Positions 35,406-44,945 of a stretch of DNA of 64,000 bases are shown piece by piece (positions within the stretch are counted from its first letter, which is position 1; each line of letters opens with the position of its first letter). Position numbers and translations under genes: made by a program. The DNA is from Longimicrobiales bacterium (GTDB lineage Bacteria; Gemmatimonadota; Gemmatimonadetes; Longimicrobiales; Gaopeijiaceae), in the NCBI GenBank assembly GCA_028823235.1, contig JAPKBW010000003.1, forward strand, positions 62,001-126,000, in the 5' to 3' direction. The notes under the pieces are model-generated. The model worked only from the letters and a program-made list of their open reading frames with translations, searched no databases and had not been told where the DNA came from.

Positions 35406-36829
35406 GACTCGGGCACCGGGCCAGCGTCAAGAACGGCTTCGGTGATCCTGCGAATCAAGTCCACCCCCTGACCCGGCAGTACCGTACGCACATCGAATCG
35501 GACGACATCATCGACGATTCGTCCAATGACCGGAGGGTCCCCGGCCCGCAACGCAGCCGTCATGCGATCGGCACCGTGGGGTGGGACAACCTCGACGGCT
35601 GACCCGGGAAGTTCCACCCCGGGATACGTACCGCCGCCGACGGCTCCCTGGGTATCGACGACAGAGGCCTCAACACCACTCTCTGCGAGCGCCTGTGCGA
35701 GCGAACCGGCTCGTGACTTCAGGTCCGCAGGATCGGCCGACAGCAAGGCCAACGTCGGGACCCGGGTGAGCGCCTGACCCGGATCTCGGTAGAGCCGAAG
35801 CGTAGCCTCCAGTCCTGCAAGGGTGACCTTATCCACTCGAAGCGCGCGGCACAGAGGGTTTTCCCTCATCTGTCCGATCAGATCTGCTTTGCCAACGAGA
35901 ATCCCGGCCTGAGGTCCTCCCAGGAGCTTGTCACCTGAGACGATCACAACGTCGGCGCCGGCCCGCAACGAGGCATCTGCCCGTGGCTCGCCGGGGAGCC
36001 CGAGGAGATCCGCATCTACCATGAGCCCGGAGCCGAGATCGTGTACAAGAGGCACGCCGTGCTGGGTCGCGACCGCGGCAAGGTCCTGGACTGAGGCCTC
36101 TTCTGTGAATCCCGACATCCGGAAATTCGACCGATGCACCTTGAGAATCGCCTGCGGGGCCGATGTCGGGAATACGTTGGTATAATCGCTTGGCCGTGTG
36201 CGGTTGGTGCTACCGACCTCGACGAGTCGGGCACCCGCCCTTTCGATGATTTCCGGGATTCGGAAGCCCCCACCAATCTCTACCAGTTCCCCTCTCGACA
36301 CCGCGACACCCTGCCCGAGGGCGAGAGTGTTCAGCGCGAGAACCAGGGCCCCGGCCGCATTATTGACCACGAGGGCGTCTTCGGCTTCGGTCAACTCTGT
36401 GAGCAGTGACACGCAGTGGGTGTAACGTGACCCGCGCCCGCCCCCCTCGAGATCGAACTCCAGGTTCGTGTACTTTCCGGCCGCGGCCTGCATGGCCAAG
36501 ACTGCCTCTTCCGGCAGCGGCGCCCTGCCGAGGTTGGTGTGCAGAACCACACCGGTCGCGTTGATGACACTCCGGAGGCTTGGCGTATCTGCTTGGTCCA
36601 TCCGACTGCGTGCCGCTTCGGCGTAGGTCATCGCATCTTCGACCAGCGCGTTCCACTCCTCTCGTTCCGGGCCACTCCCCGCCTGACCGATCAGAACCCG
36701 CACCTCATCAATGGCGTCCCGCAACGCGTTCAGAGTCCGAACACGGCCGTACCCCTCGACCAAGGCACAGATCGGCCCAGACGCGAGGAGCGCATCGACC
36801 GACGGGATCCGGCTTCGGGGGTCGCTCAT
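35402..36829 (-). CDS. selA: L-seryl-tRNA(Sec) selenium transferase
   Basis: PLP enzyme of 475 residues that converts Ser-tRNA(Sec) to Sec-tRNA(Sec). N-terminal domain and linker: VINATGVVLHTNLGRAPLPEEAV; glycine loop: EFDLEGGGRGSR; then VKHRSNF-type ILKVHRSNFRMSGF. The PLP lysine is Lys301 in VIVSGDKLLGGPQAGI. The family implies selenoproteins, selB, selD and a tRNA-Sec elsewhere, since none is visible in this window. It overlaps both neighbours by four bases, between an Ig-like lipoprotein and gmhB. Confidence 0.94.
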   Translation of the reverse strand: MSDPRSRIPSVDALLASGPICALVEGYGRVRTLNALRDAIDEVRVLIGQAGSGPEREEWNALVEDAMTYAEAARSRMDQADTPSLRSVINATGVVLHTNLGRAPLPEEAVLAMQAAAGKYTNLEFDLEGGGRGSRYTHCVSLLTELTEAEDALVVNNAAGALVLALNTLALGQGVAVSRGELVEIGGGFRIPEIIERAGARLVEVGSTNRTRPSDYTNVFPTSAPQAILKVHRSNFRMSGFTEEASVQDLAAVATQHGVPLVHDLGSGLMVDADLLGLPGEPRADASLRAGADVVIVSGDKLLGGPQAGILVGKADLIGQMRENPLCRALRVDKVTLAGLEATLRLYRDPGQALTRVPTLALLSADPADLKSRAGSLAQALAESGVEASVVDTQGAVGGGTYPGVELPGSAVEVVPPHGADRMTAALRAGDPPVIGRIVDDVVRFDVRTVLPGQGVDLIRRITEAVLDAGPVPES

Positions 36830-38388
36830 CGGTACTCCCTGCCCCCGTCGTCCCTGACCAAGCTGTCGACGGTCGCGAGGTCCGCGGCCCTTGCGGTATC
36901 CGGAACCTGACCGGAATCAGGGGCAACCAGCGAGTCCGCCCCGAGCGAGTCTGCCGCCACGGTATCAGGCGGCGGAGCCTCCCAGACGAGCGGCACGAGA
37001 CCACCACCGCCTGGCAACCCAAAGATGTTCACCACGGCGCCCGCCTCCACTTCGTACTCGAGATCGTACTCGATGGGTGATTGAAGCTGTAAGACCAGCC
37101 TGCGAGCCGGAATGATTCTTCGACCATCACGATTCGGCCCAGGCGTAGCGCCCCCGAGAGCCTGAAGTCGCGGTGGCAATCTACGTCCCGGGCGCTCCTG
37201 GACCGCTGCTCTGCGTGCTACCACCTCAGCCGCCCGTCCCGCACCAAGCGTCGGCGGGTCTCCACTCGGGTCGATCACGACAGTATCCGCAGGAGGGTTC
37301 TCTGCGTCGGCACCCACCTCGGCCGCTCCGCCGACGGTGTTCGCGGCAGCATCCGTGCCCACGGCGGTTGAGTCCCCGGCCACAGAGTCCCCGACTAAGA
37401 GCGCGGCAACCTCGGCTTCAAGGGCAGCCTGCGCCGACGCCTCCTCGGCCTCGATCGAGTCGAGAACGGAGAAAGAATCAGCGACTACCTCAATGAACGC
37501 GGCATAATCGGCCTCGTGAAACACCCGAAGAACGGAAAGGGCACCGCCCTCGTCACGAGAGATCGTCACGTCCACACCATCGAACCCTTCAACCGCGACC
37601 CCGGGATCCAGAAAGTCATCGAACTCTAGAACGACAGTCACCGAGTCGAGGACGTCTACAGATGTCAGGACGGCCGCCGCAGTGTCCGGCATCAGCGCGG
37701 GGATGTCCACGAGAACGGTGTCTCCCGTCCCGAGGGAAGCGATCGCGACGCCCTGCGTCTCGACAGAATCGACCTTGGCATCCCGATTGAGGTCGTCGAA
37801 AGCAGTGATCGTGTAGTCGCCCTCGGGGATGTATCGAAACGCGAAGATCCCTGATCGGTCCGTTCTAGACTGGTGCACGAGCCCGTCGGCCCCAGTCGCG
37901 AAGACGATAGCATTCGACAGCCCCTGACCGGTCTCCCGCTCCCAAGCCTCACCGGCCAGAGTCGTGGGTACCGGCTTATCACCGGTTGAAAACACGAGTT
38001 CGAACGAATCGACGAGCTGGTTGCCGAAGAGATCGGAGATCAGGGCTCGAACCGTGACCCGATAAACCACGCCCGGCTGGAAGCCTCCCTCCATGGTGAC
38101 CGACAGCGTGGTGCGACCGTGGCTCACACTAACATCGCCGCTCGACGGAGAGACGATGACCGCATCGCTGAGGGTCGTCCCAGACACTCTCTCGCTGATA
38201 CGCTCGTCGAACTCGAATTTCACATCGCCGTCGACTTCGTCGAGCACCTCGAATGGCGCCGGGTACGTGTCGACAATCACCGGCGGGCGACGGTCTTCCG
38301 GGCCACCCGTCGGAACGCCCTGTCGAGCACACGCGGCTGCCCAGGCGACAACCATCGCCGCTGCGGCCAGACGCCCATTGCGGCTCAT
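36826..38388 (-). CDS. Ig-like-domain lipoprotein
   Basis: A 520-residue secreted protein. The signal peptide ends WAAACARQG with a lipobox-like AAAC, then TGGPEDRRPPVIVDTYPAP. An SbsA-type Ig-like domain (FEFDERISERVSGTTLSDAVIVSPSSGDVSVS...ISDLFGNQLVDSFELVFSTG) is followed by a CarboxypepD_reg-like strand domain (GLSNAIVFATGADGLVHQSRTDRSGIFAFRYIPEGDYTITAFDDLNRD). The last 200 residues are acidic and Ala/Asp-rich, low complexity. This N-terminal layout is well known in Bacteroidota and relatives. It probably sits at the outer membrane; its function is unknown. Its ATG lies 41 bases after valS. Confidence 0.82.
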   Translation of the reverse strand: MSRNGRLAAAAMVVAWAAACARQGVPTGGPEDRRPPVIVDTYPAPFEVLDEVDGDVKFEFDERISERVSGTTLSDAVIVSPSSGDVSVSHGRTTLSVTMEGGFQPGVVYRVTVRALISDLFGNQLVDSFELVFSTGDKPVPTTLAGEAWERETGQGLSNAIVFATGADGLVHQSRTDRSGIFAFRYIPEGDYTITAFDDLNRDAKVDSVETQGVAIASLGTGDTVLVDIPALMPDTAAAVLTSVDVLDSVTVVLEFDDFLDPGVAVEGFDGVDVTISRDEGGALSVLRVFHEADYAAFIEVVADSFSVLDSIEAEEASAQAALEAEVAALLVGDSVAGDSTAVGTDAAANTVGGAAEVGADAENPPADTVVIDPSGDPPTLGAGRAAEVVARRAAVQERPGRRLPPRLQALGGATPGPNRDGRRIIPARRLVLQLQSPIEYDLEYEVEAGAVVNIFGLPGGGGLVPLVWEAPPPDTVAADSLGADSLVAPDSGQVPDTARAADLATVDSLVRDDGGREYR

Positions 38389-38429
38389 TCCGGATCTGGC
38401 CCCATGCGGTGACGTCCCACGCCCCTCTC

Positions 38430-41177
38430 TCAGTCCCCGAGCCCGGCGAGCTTGGCCCCGAGCTTCCTCACCTGCTCTTCAAGCTGAGTCGCGTTTTCAC
38501 GGGCCTTCTGAACCACATTCTCAGGCGCGTTCGACACGAATTTCTCATTCGAGAGTCGGGCCTGAGCACCCTTCAGTACGCCCTCCAGTTTTCCGATCTC
38601 TGCGAGCATCCGGCTCCGCTCGTGCTCGAGGTCAATCACGCCCCCGAGAGGAATGAACAGCTCGGCTCCGTTCGTCAGAACCGCGTTCGCACCAACGCCC
38701 GCGCCGGCACCAAGTTCGATGCGATCGACCCGACACAGCTGCACCATTGCGGCCGCCTGAGCCGAGACGGAGGCACCAAAATCTTTCGGTCCACCCGAAA
38801 GGTGAATGCCGATGCGCTTCCCTTCTGTGACACCGTATTCCTTGCGAAGTCGGCGCACCTCGACGATCAAACCCTGGAGGTCCCCAAAGCGACGTTCGAC
38901 GTCTTCGTCACGCCACGCTTCCAAGGTCTCAGGCCACGGAGCGATGATCAGGTCCTCAGGGCGGTCCTCCCCTTCAGGACAGGGCAGGCGGGACCACAGC
39001 TCCGCGGTCACAAACGGGACGATCGGGTGCAGCAGACGGAACGCATTGTCGAGTACTGCTACTAATGTGGACCGGGCAGCCTCGCGTGTCGCGGGATCAG
39101 CGTCCGGACCGAGTCGGCTCTTCACCAGCTCGAGGTACCAGTCGCACACCTCACCCCAGAAGAAGTGGTACAGCCCCTCCGCGACATCATGCAGGCGAAA
39201 ACGTTCGAGCCCACGGGTGGCCTCGGCCGATGCCATGGCCACACGGGACAGGATCCACCGGTCTTCGAGCGCAAGATCATCGGCAACTTCGGCCACCGGC
39301 TTCACCGGGTCCTCTCCGATGCTCATGAGCGCGAAGCGGCCCGCATTCCAGATCTTGTTCGCGAAGTTACGACCGTTCGCAAAACATGCCTCGACATCTT
39401 CGTGATCCAGGGTGATGTCGGTTCCCACCGCGCACTGGCTCACGATCGTGTACCGCATGGCATCGGCCCCGAACTCTTCAACCACACTAAGTGGGTCGAT
39501 GCCGTTGCCGAGGGACTTCGACATTTTTCGGCCCTTGATATCACGCACGGTTCCGTGGAGATACACCTCGGTGAACGGCGCTTCTCCCTGGAATTCGTAG
39601 CCCATCATGATCATGCGAGAGACCCAGAAGAAAAGGATCTCCGGTGCGGTCACGAGCGTGTGCCCCGGGTAGAACGCCCGCATGTCGTCCGTCTCACGCG
39701 GCCAGCCGAAGACAGAGAAAGGCCATAGCTGCGAACTGAACCACGTGTCCAAGACGTCCGGATCCTGCTCCAGGTCCTTGCTACCGCACTTCGGACAGTC
39801 CGTCGGGTCATGCCGAGCGACGATCTGCTCACCGCAGGGACAATACCAGACCGGAATCCGGTGGCCCCACCACAGCTGCCTGGAGATACACCAGTCCTGG
39901 ATATTCTCCATCCAGTGTTCGTACACCTTCTGCCAGTGCGACGGAGTGAACGTGATCGTTCCATCGCGGGACGCCTCGAGGGCAGGCTGGGCAAGCGGTT
40001 TCATACTCACGAACCACTGCTCCGAGAGTCGCGGCTCGACGACCGTGTGACACCGGTAGCAGTGCGGCACCGAATGCGCGTGATCTTCCGTGCCCGCTAG
40101 CAGTCCTTCAGCGTCGAGAGCCGCCAGAACAGCCTTTCTAGCGGCGAAACGTTCCATGCCCCGGAAGGCTTCAGGCGCGGCCTCACCGATGTGAGCATCG
40201 GGCGTCATGATGTCGACCAAAGGCAGGCCTGTTCGCCCGGCGATCTCGAAATCATTCTTGTCGTGCGCCGGGGTGACCTTGACCATCCCGGATCCGAATT
40301 TCGGGTCCACATGCCGATCTGCAACGATCGGAATCATGCGTCCCGTCAGTGGCACCTCAACTTCAGCGCCCACAAGTCCTTTGTACCGATCGTCACCTGG
40401 GTAGACGGCGACCCCGGTATCCCCAAGCATCGTCTCAGGACGGGTCGTGGAGACCGTCAGGTACCAACGACCATCCGTTAGCTGGCCAATGGTGTCGGCA
40501 CCTGCGGCTGATGCGGCGTGAGCGGCTTCCGACGCGGAGGCCGGGAGCGGATACCGGAGATGCCAGAGGTGGCCGTTGGTCTCTTCGCCCTCGGCCTCCT
40601 CGTTGGACAGCGCCGTGAGACACCGTGGGCACCAGTTGATGATGTACTCGCCCCGGTAGATCAGGTCCTTCTCATACAGCGAGACGAAGACCTCTCGTAC
40701 CGCCGTCGCCAGGTCATCATCCAGTGTGAAACGTGTGCGCTCCCAGTCGCATGAGGCCCCGATCGCCTTGAGTTGCTCGAGAATCGTCCCGCCCGTCTGC
40801 TCGACGAAGTCCCACACCCGCGCAACGAATTCCTCTCTGCCGAGGTCATCCCGGTGACAGCCCGCCTCGGCCAGCTTCCTCTCAACGACGTTCTGGGTAG
40901 CGATGCCTGCGTGATCTGTGCCGGGCACCCACAACGCGGCACGTCCCTGCATGCGACGCCAACGAATCAGAACGTCCTGGACCGTGGTGTTGAGCCCATG
41001 GCCCATGTGGAGTGCGGCCGTCACGTTCGGCGGCGGAATCACGATCACGTACGGATCGCGCCCGTCTTCTGTCACGGCGGTCGCGGGAATATGGAAATAC
41101 CCGCCCTCCTGCCAGGCACGGTAGCGCGCTGGTTCGATCGCCATTGGATCGAGGCGCGGGGCTAACTCCTGGGACAC
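38430..41177 (-). CDS. valS: valine--tRNA ligase
   Basis: Class I synthetase of about 915 residues. Motifs in order: HIGH region PPPNVTAALHMGHGLN near residue 50, editing domain (GRWYLTVSTTRPETMLGDTGVAV), zinc-knuckle-like CPCGEQIVARHDPTDCPKCG, KMSKS in GRKMSKSLGNGIDPL, the anticodon-binding domain and a C-terminal coiled-coil arm (DLEHERSRMLAEIGKLEGVLKGAQARLSNEKFV). I use a GTG at 41177 with CCGGAG upstream; the frame continues another 35 codons with non-family sequence. It starts the valS-to-purH run. Confidence 0.95.
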   Translation of the reverse strand: MSQELAPRLDPMAIEPARYRAWQEGGYFHIPATAVTEDGRDPYVIVIPPPNVTAALHMGHGLNTTVQDVLIRWRRMQGRAALWVPGTDHAGIATQNVVERKLAEAGCHRDDLGREEFVARVWDFVEQTGGTILEQLKAIGASCDWERTRFTLDDDLATAVREVFVSLYEKDLIYRGEYIINWCPRCLTALSNEEAEGEETNGHLWHLRYPLPASASEAAHAASAAGADTIGQLTDGRWYLTVSTTRPETMLGDTGVAVYPGDDRYKGLVGAEVEVPLTGRMIPIVADRHVDPKFGSGMVKVTPAHDKNDFEIAGRTGLPLVDIMTPDAHIGEAAPEAFRGMERFAARKAVLAALDAEGLLAGTEDHAHSVPHCYRCHTVVEPRLSEQWFVSMKPLAQPALEASRDGTITFTPSHWQKVYEHWMENIQDWCISRQLWWGHRIPVWYCPCGEQIVARHDPTDCPKCGSKDLEQDPDVLDTWFSSQLWPFSVFGWPRETDDMRAFYPGHTLVTAPEILFFWVSRMIMMGYEFQGEAPFTEVYLHGTVRDIKGRKMSKSLGNGIDPLSVVEEFGADAMRYTIVSQCAVGTDITLDHEDVEACFANGRNFANKIWNAGRFALMSIGEDPVKPVAEVADDLALEDRWILSRVAMASAEATRGLERFRLHDVAEGLYHFFWGEVCDWYLELVKSRLGPDADPATREAARSTLVAVLDNAFRLLHPIVPFVTAELWSRLPCPEGEDRPEDLIIAPWPETLEAWRDEDVERRFGDLQGLIVEVRRLRKEYGVTEGKRIGIHLSGGPKDFGASVSAQAAAMVQLCRVDRIELGAGAGVGANAVLTNGAELFIPLGGVIDLEHERSRMLAEIGKLEGVLKGAQARLSNEKFVSNAPENVVQKARENATQLEEQVRKLGAKLAGLGD

Positions 41178-41895
41178 GTGAACTCCGGGGGTGGCGTGTG
41201 AGCAACACGTAAGATGGCCTGGTCGCGCGCAGCGCGGAACCTTTATATACGGCCTCAGTTCATCCGTCGTTCCCGTGGACACTCAAGTTGCTTCCGGTGG
41301 TCCCGACGTGAACCACCGAGGGTCCATCACACTCAGTGTCCCAACACGCTCAGGGATGTGTCTGAACGCCCACGTCCGAGACCGGTGGAGACCCCCAAAA
41401 GGTGTCCCCGGGAATCGAGCGAACCCCCTCCGCGGACTCGGGTTTTCCACCTCTCCGGATGCTGCGGAACCTCGTCGGAGACCTCAGCCACCGAATTCTC
41501 CCTCGCTTCCTCAGAAAGCCCGGTCATGCCCATATCCGATAGAACGGCGGCAAAGGCCACTTCTGGGCAGCTCTCCGCGTCGAGGCCAAGTTCCATGCCG
41601 TTCGGTTTGCCAAGGTCGCGACCTGCGGGCCATGCGCGCATGGTATCTCGTGGCGGAGCCCATGACACCAGTGAGAGCTTCGAGGAGACCCGAGCAGACT
41701 TCCCTGCCTGAGTCGTTGCCGGCCAAAAGACCGAGCTCCGTTGAGGTCGAGGAAGCTCAACGGGAAAGATCGGACCGTCTCTATCAGTCATTTCAGCCTA
41801 AACGGCTGAAATTGATAACCACCCAAGCGTTATCAACTGAGCCTGCCACCAGACCCTGACCGCGGGACATCGCGAGCGGGCGGAGCTACTGAGGC
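41178..41895. other. gene-poor interval of about 700 bases
   Basis: Open frames exist on both strands (for example minus 41333-41791, about 150 codons), but none resembles a known family and third-position GC looks lower than in neighbouring genes. The minus frame would begin with an ATG inside the palindromes at 41790-41836. It may be a real orphan protein, but I cannot support it. A TATATAAA near 41245 on the minus strand could be part of the valS promoter. Confidence 0.4.
41790..41836. promoter_or_regulatory. two abutting inverted repeats
   Basis: The first repeat is ATTTCAGCC and GGCTGAAAT separated by TAAAC (41790-41812). The second is TTGATAAC and GTTATCAA separated by nine bases (41812-41836). 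They share one base. Both are perfect and AT-rich compared with the surroundings. They could be operators, a recombinase site or a replication or partition-type signal; none can be named. Confidence 0.6.
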
Positions 41896-42708
41896 CTAAC
41901 GAATCCCGAGTGTATCCGGCCGCACCTCGGCCCTCTCCCGATCTCGGCGCGCCCGAATGGCAGCCGATCGCTCCTTCCAGGTCTGCTCGATGATGTACTG
42001 CTGACTCTGCCGCTGAATCTCATCGAACTCCCAGAGTCGGTAGTTCGTCACGTCCCGCTTACCGACCGGGGTCCCGAAATTGATCGGAATGGGCACTACG
42101 ATGTCCCCCAGGTAGATACGTCCGTCCGCGACGCCCCACCGCCCACCGTTGCTGTCTCGGAATGTCCAGTCGGTGAGACGATCTTCAGCAGCCCGAGCGA
42201 TCGACACCGAGTCGTACCACTCCACGATCCGCTGGGACAGCAGCAGCTCCTCTCGCTCTTCTGTGCTCAACGCGTAGAACTCAGGTGGGGGCTCCGCCCA
42301 GATACGGGCGTCCACAAGGTTCGGGCGGAGGCGCTCTGCTGCAGTCGGCCCCGGCGGTACGAGTTCCGCGGTCGTGGGACTAGGGATGAAGGGAGGCCGT
42401 GTTTCCGCTTCAGGTGCGATCACCGCCTCGATGTCTTCGGGGTCTTCGGGGCGTTCAGGATCGTCTTCGTCGATGTCGATCAGCTGAATCAACTGAACTG
42501 CATCTTCTGGGTCGTCATTTAAATCCACGTTAAAATCCGCCGCATCGGGCCGGATCACCTGCATCACCGAGGTATAGAGAAGAATCGCCACGACATGAGC
42601 TGCGATCGAGATGGTGAACGCAGAAACCCGGGTACGCGACGAACCGAGGCCCCGGCTGTTTCGCCAGGTCAGGTCCCCGTTGTCCTCTCTCCCGGGCCGT
42701 GATTGCAT
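41896..42708 (-). CDS. membrane-anchored hypothetical protein
   Basis: A 270-residue protein with a short cytoplasmic head, one transmembrane helix (FTISIAAHVVAILLYTSVMQVI, residues about 31-52) and an acidic Pro-rich linker (DIDEDDPERPEDPEDIEAVIAPEAETRPPFIPSP). A C-terminal charged domain ends in an Arg-rich helix. The head, helix and acidic-proline layout recalls the start of TonB/TolA-type energy-coupling proteins, but the C-terminal part lacks a recognisable TonB fold. I therefore leave it unnamed. It lies 34 bases after the aminotransferase gene and probably shares its transcript. Confidence 0.7.
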   Translation of the reverse strand: MQSRPGREDNGDLTWRNSRGLGSSRTRVSAFTISIAAHVVAILLYTSVMQVIRPDAADFNVDLNDDPEDAVQLIQLIDIDEDDPERPEDPEDIEAVIAPEAETRPPFIPSPTTAELVPPGPTAAERLRPNLVDARIWAEPPPEFYALSTEEREELLLSQRIVEWYDSVSIARAAEDRLTDWTFRDSNGGRWGVADGRIYLGDIVVPIPINFGTPVGKRDVTNYRLWEFDEIQRQSQQYIIEQTWKERSAAIRARRDRERAEVRPDTLGIR

Positions 42709-42742
42709 GTCAGTTGCTAAACCGGCCCTACGGGCCAGTTCC

Positions 42743-43912
42743 TCACCCTTGTGTGCTCACGCGCCCGAGGCGAGCCGCCGCCTCAGCAAGCCGATCTTCA
42801 TCCACGATCAGCGCGACCCGGAAGAAACCCTCACCGCCCGCCCCGAGCGCACCACCGGGCAGCACGATGACACCTTCCGTTTCGAGCGCTCGGGTAGCGA
42901 AGTCCTCAGACGCCTCGGAGGTTGGGACGGGAATCCACAGGTACATGGTTGCATCTGGGGTCGAAACATCAAACCCAGCTTCCCGAAAAGCCTCAACCGC
43001 ACGGTTTCGGCGTGATTCGAAGGTCGCGATGTTCCCGGGAGCCCATGCCTCCCAGCTCTCAAGCGCAGCCACTCCTGCCGCTTGGATACCAAGGTACTGA
43101 CCGGTATCCATAAAGCTTTTGACTCGAGACAGTGCGGCGATCACCTCCGCGCTCCCCGCGGCCCAACCCAGCCGCCATCCGGTCATGTTGTACGTCTTGG
43201 ACAGCGAGTGGAATTCGATCGAAACCTCACGAGCCCCGTCAAATTCGAGAATGCTTCGGGCCTGGTACCCCTCGAAGCCGAACTCCGAGTAAGCATTGTC
43301 GTACGCTAGGACCAGATCGTGCTCGTGACAGAAGGCGATCGCCCGCTCCAAGTATTCGTCCGGAGCCGTCGCGGTTGTCGGATTGTTTGGGTAGTTCAGA
43401 TACAGGATGCGAGCACTGGCCGCCACGTCCGACGGGATCTCGTCGAGCGGAATGAGGAAGTCATTCTCAGGACGAAGCGGAACGAGATGCGGTTCCCCGC
43501 CCGCCAGCAGCACCGGGCCAAGATAGGCCTGGTAACCTGGATCAGGAATGATCGCCGAGTCGCCGGGTCCGACGTACGCGAAGGGTAGATGGGCCAGTCC
43601 GTCCTTGGAGCCAATCAGCGGAAGGACCTCTGCTGCCTGGTCCAGTTCGACATTAAATCGCTTGGACATGAAGTCAGTCACCGCGTTGCGGAACGACGGC
43701 AGGCCGGCCTGGAAAGCATAACGAGAGTAGGCTTTATCATTCGCGACTTCACGCAATTTATCAACAACAGCAGGCGGTGGATCCAACGGCGCATCACCCG
43801 CGCCAAGGTCGATGATATCAACGCCGTCGGCTTCGAGCCTTCGGCGTATCGCCTTCATTTCCGCGAGCGGATACGGCGGCAATGAGCCGTAGCGCTCGTT
43901 CGGCCTTGGCAT
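42743..43912 (-). CDS. class I/II aminotransferase, LL-diaminopimelate-aminotransferase-like
   Basis: PLP-dependent fold-type I aminotransferase, 389 residues. Visible motifs are YPLAEMKAIRRRLEADGVDIIDLGAGDAPLDPP, PLIGSKDGLAHLPFAYVGPGD, LNYPNNPTTA, YDNAYSEFGF and the PLP lysine in HSLSKTYNMTGWRLGW. The opening and the GSKDGLAH / YPNNPT set resemble DapL, which makes LL-DAP directly from tetrahydrodipicolinate; lysA is also in this window. Broad-range aspartate-type aminotransferases share these motifs, so the substrate is inferred. It overlaps the FAH-family gene by one to three bases. Confidence 0.85.
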   Translation of the reverse strand: MPRPNERYGSLPPYPLAEMKAIRRRLEADGVDIIDLGAGDAPLDPPPAVVDKLREVANDKAYSRYAFQAGLPSFRNAVTDFMSKRFNVELDQAAEVLPLIGSKDGLAHLPFAYVGPGDSAIIPDPGYQAYLGPVLLAGGEPHLVPLRPENDFLIPLDEIPSDVAASARILYLNYPNNPTTATAPDEYLERAIAFCHEHDLVLAYDNAYSEFGFEGYQARSILEFDGAREVSIEFHSLSKTYNMTGWRLGWAAGSAEVIAALSRVKSFMDTGQYLGIQAAGVAALESWEAWAPGNIATFESRRNRAVEAFREAGFDVSTPDATMYLWIPVPTSEASEDFATRALETEGVIVLPGGALGAGGEGFFRVALIVDEDRLAEAAARLGRVSTQG

Positions 43913-44535
43913 CAGCTGGCTGCGACTACGGGATTGGAAACTGCTCCGACGCCGGTCACAGTCACAGTGACCTCATCCCCGTGCGACAGTGGCTGTACCC
44001 CGTCCGGGGTCCCGGTCAGAATGAGGTCCCCGGCCTCCAGCGTCATAATATCGCTGACGTACTCGATAATGGCCGGAATATCGAAAACCATGTCGCTGGC
44101 CTCCCCGTCCTGCAGGAGCTCACCGTTTACATGCGTCGTCACTCCGAGCGTTTCAAGGTCGACCTCGGCCAGAGGGACTGGAGTACCCACGGGGCAGAAT
44201 GTGTCGAACCCCTTTGCGCGGGCCCATTGGTCATCCGAGTTCTGATAGTGACGAGAAGTGACGTCGTTCACCGGGACCAGGGATTCGACGTAGTCCCAAG
44301 CCTCAGCAGCCGAAACTCCGCGTGCCCGCTTGCCAATCACTACCCCGATTTCACCTTCGAAATCCACACGGCCTGACCCCACCGGCATCACGATCATGTC
44401 ACCCTCCTGGATCATCGACGACGGGGGCTTGAAGAAAATCAAAGGCTCCGACGGGACGTCGTTCCCAAGTTCCGCGGCATGCTTAGCGTAGTTACGGCCC
44501 ACACAGACGATCTTGGACGGACAAAGAGATGCCAT
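43912..44535 (-). CDS. fumarylacetoacetate hydrolase family protein
   Basis: A 207-residue single-domain FAH-fold enzyme. It opens with KIVCVGRNYAKHAAELG and carries the metal-binding acidic residues in GRVDFEGEIGVVIGKRARGVSAAEAWDYV and later GTPDGVQPLSHGDEV. Members are acylpyruvases, oxaloacetate decarboxylases or hydratases in aromatic catabolism; the short length points to the acylpyruvase/oxaloacetate tautomerase group. The exact reaction is not known. Its stop and the aminotransferase start share TGATG. Confidence 0.88.
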   Translation of the reverse strand: MASLCPSKIVCVGRNYAKHAAELGNDVPSEPLIFFKPPSSMIQEGDMIVMPVGSGRVDFEGEIGVVIGKRARGVSAAEAWDYVESLVPVNDVTSRHYQNSDDQWARAKGFDTFCPVGTPVPLAEVDLETLGVTTHVNGELLQDGEASDMVFDIPAIIEYVSDIMTLEAGDLILTGTPDGVQPLSHGDEVTVTVTGVGAVSNPVVAAS

Positions 44536-44654
44536 CGGACGCTCCAGCGACGAAAGTCGCAGTCAAGAGTGTTGGACAAGAGAAGAGAGGTCACCCGACG
44601 CTTTTCGGACGACCCCTCGATGTACTCAATCTAGATCGCTCAGGCTACGCTACC

Positions 44655-44855
44655 TCAGCTCTCGGTGCTCTGGGTGTGAATCCAGGTCCCCACGATTGCA
44701 CCGGTCGCAGCTATAGCGAGCAGGCATGCGATGACGGTCCACCATAAGCCGATGTCATTGTATCCAGTGTCCCACCCAGTGTTGGCTTGGGTGAGTGCTC
44801 CGAACGCGATGCCGTAGTAGATCACGCCAATGCCGATACCGATGGCTCGCTTCAT
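44655..44855 (-). CDS. small two-helix membrane protein
   Basis: A 66-residue protein with two predicted membrane helices, AIGIGIGVIYYGIAFGALTQA and WWTVIACLLAIAATGAIVGTWI, joined by a short loop (NTGWDTGYNDIG). It has no recognisable family. The start MKRAIGIG is preferred to the ATG four codons upstream. It stands alone between the DinG-like gene and the FAH-family gene. Confidence 0.6.
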   Translation of the reverse strand: MKRAIGIGIGVIYYGIAFGALTQANTGWDTGYNDIGLWWTVIACLLAIAATGAIVGTWIHTQSTES

Positions 44856-44945
44856 CGTTGTTTCCACGGTGGTGCGGTGACCGGAGAGCTTGGGCGCGCT
44901 CCGTACTCAAGAATCTAGATATGTGAACCGGCCACTCCAAGGGGC

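Noticed and set aside
41333-41791. Minus-strand frame of about 150 codons in the gene-poor gap
   Set aside because: No family resemblance, weak third-position bias, and the ATG lies inside a palindrome. Kept only as a possibility in the interval entry.
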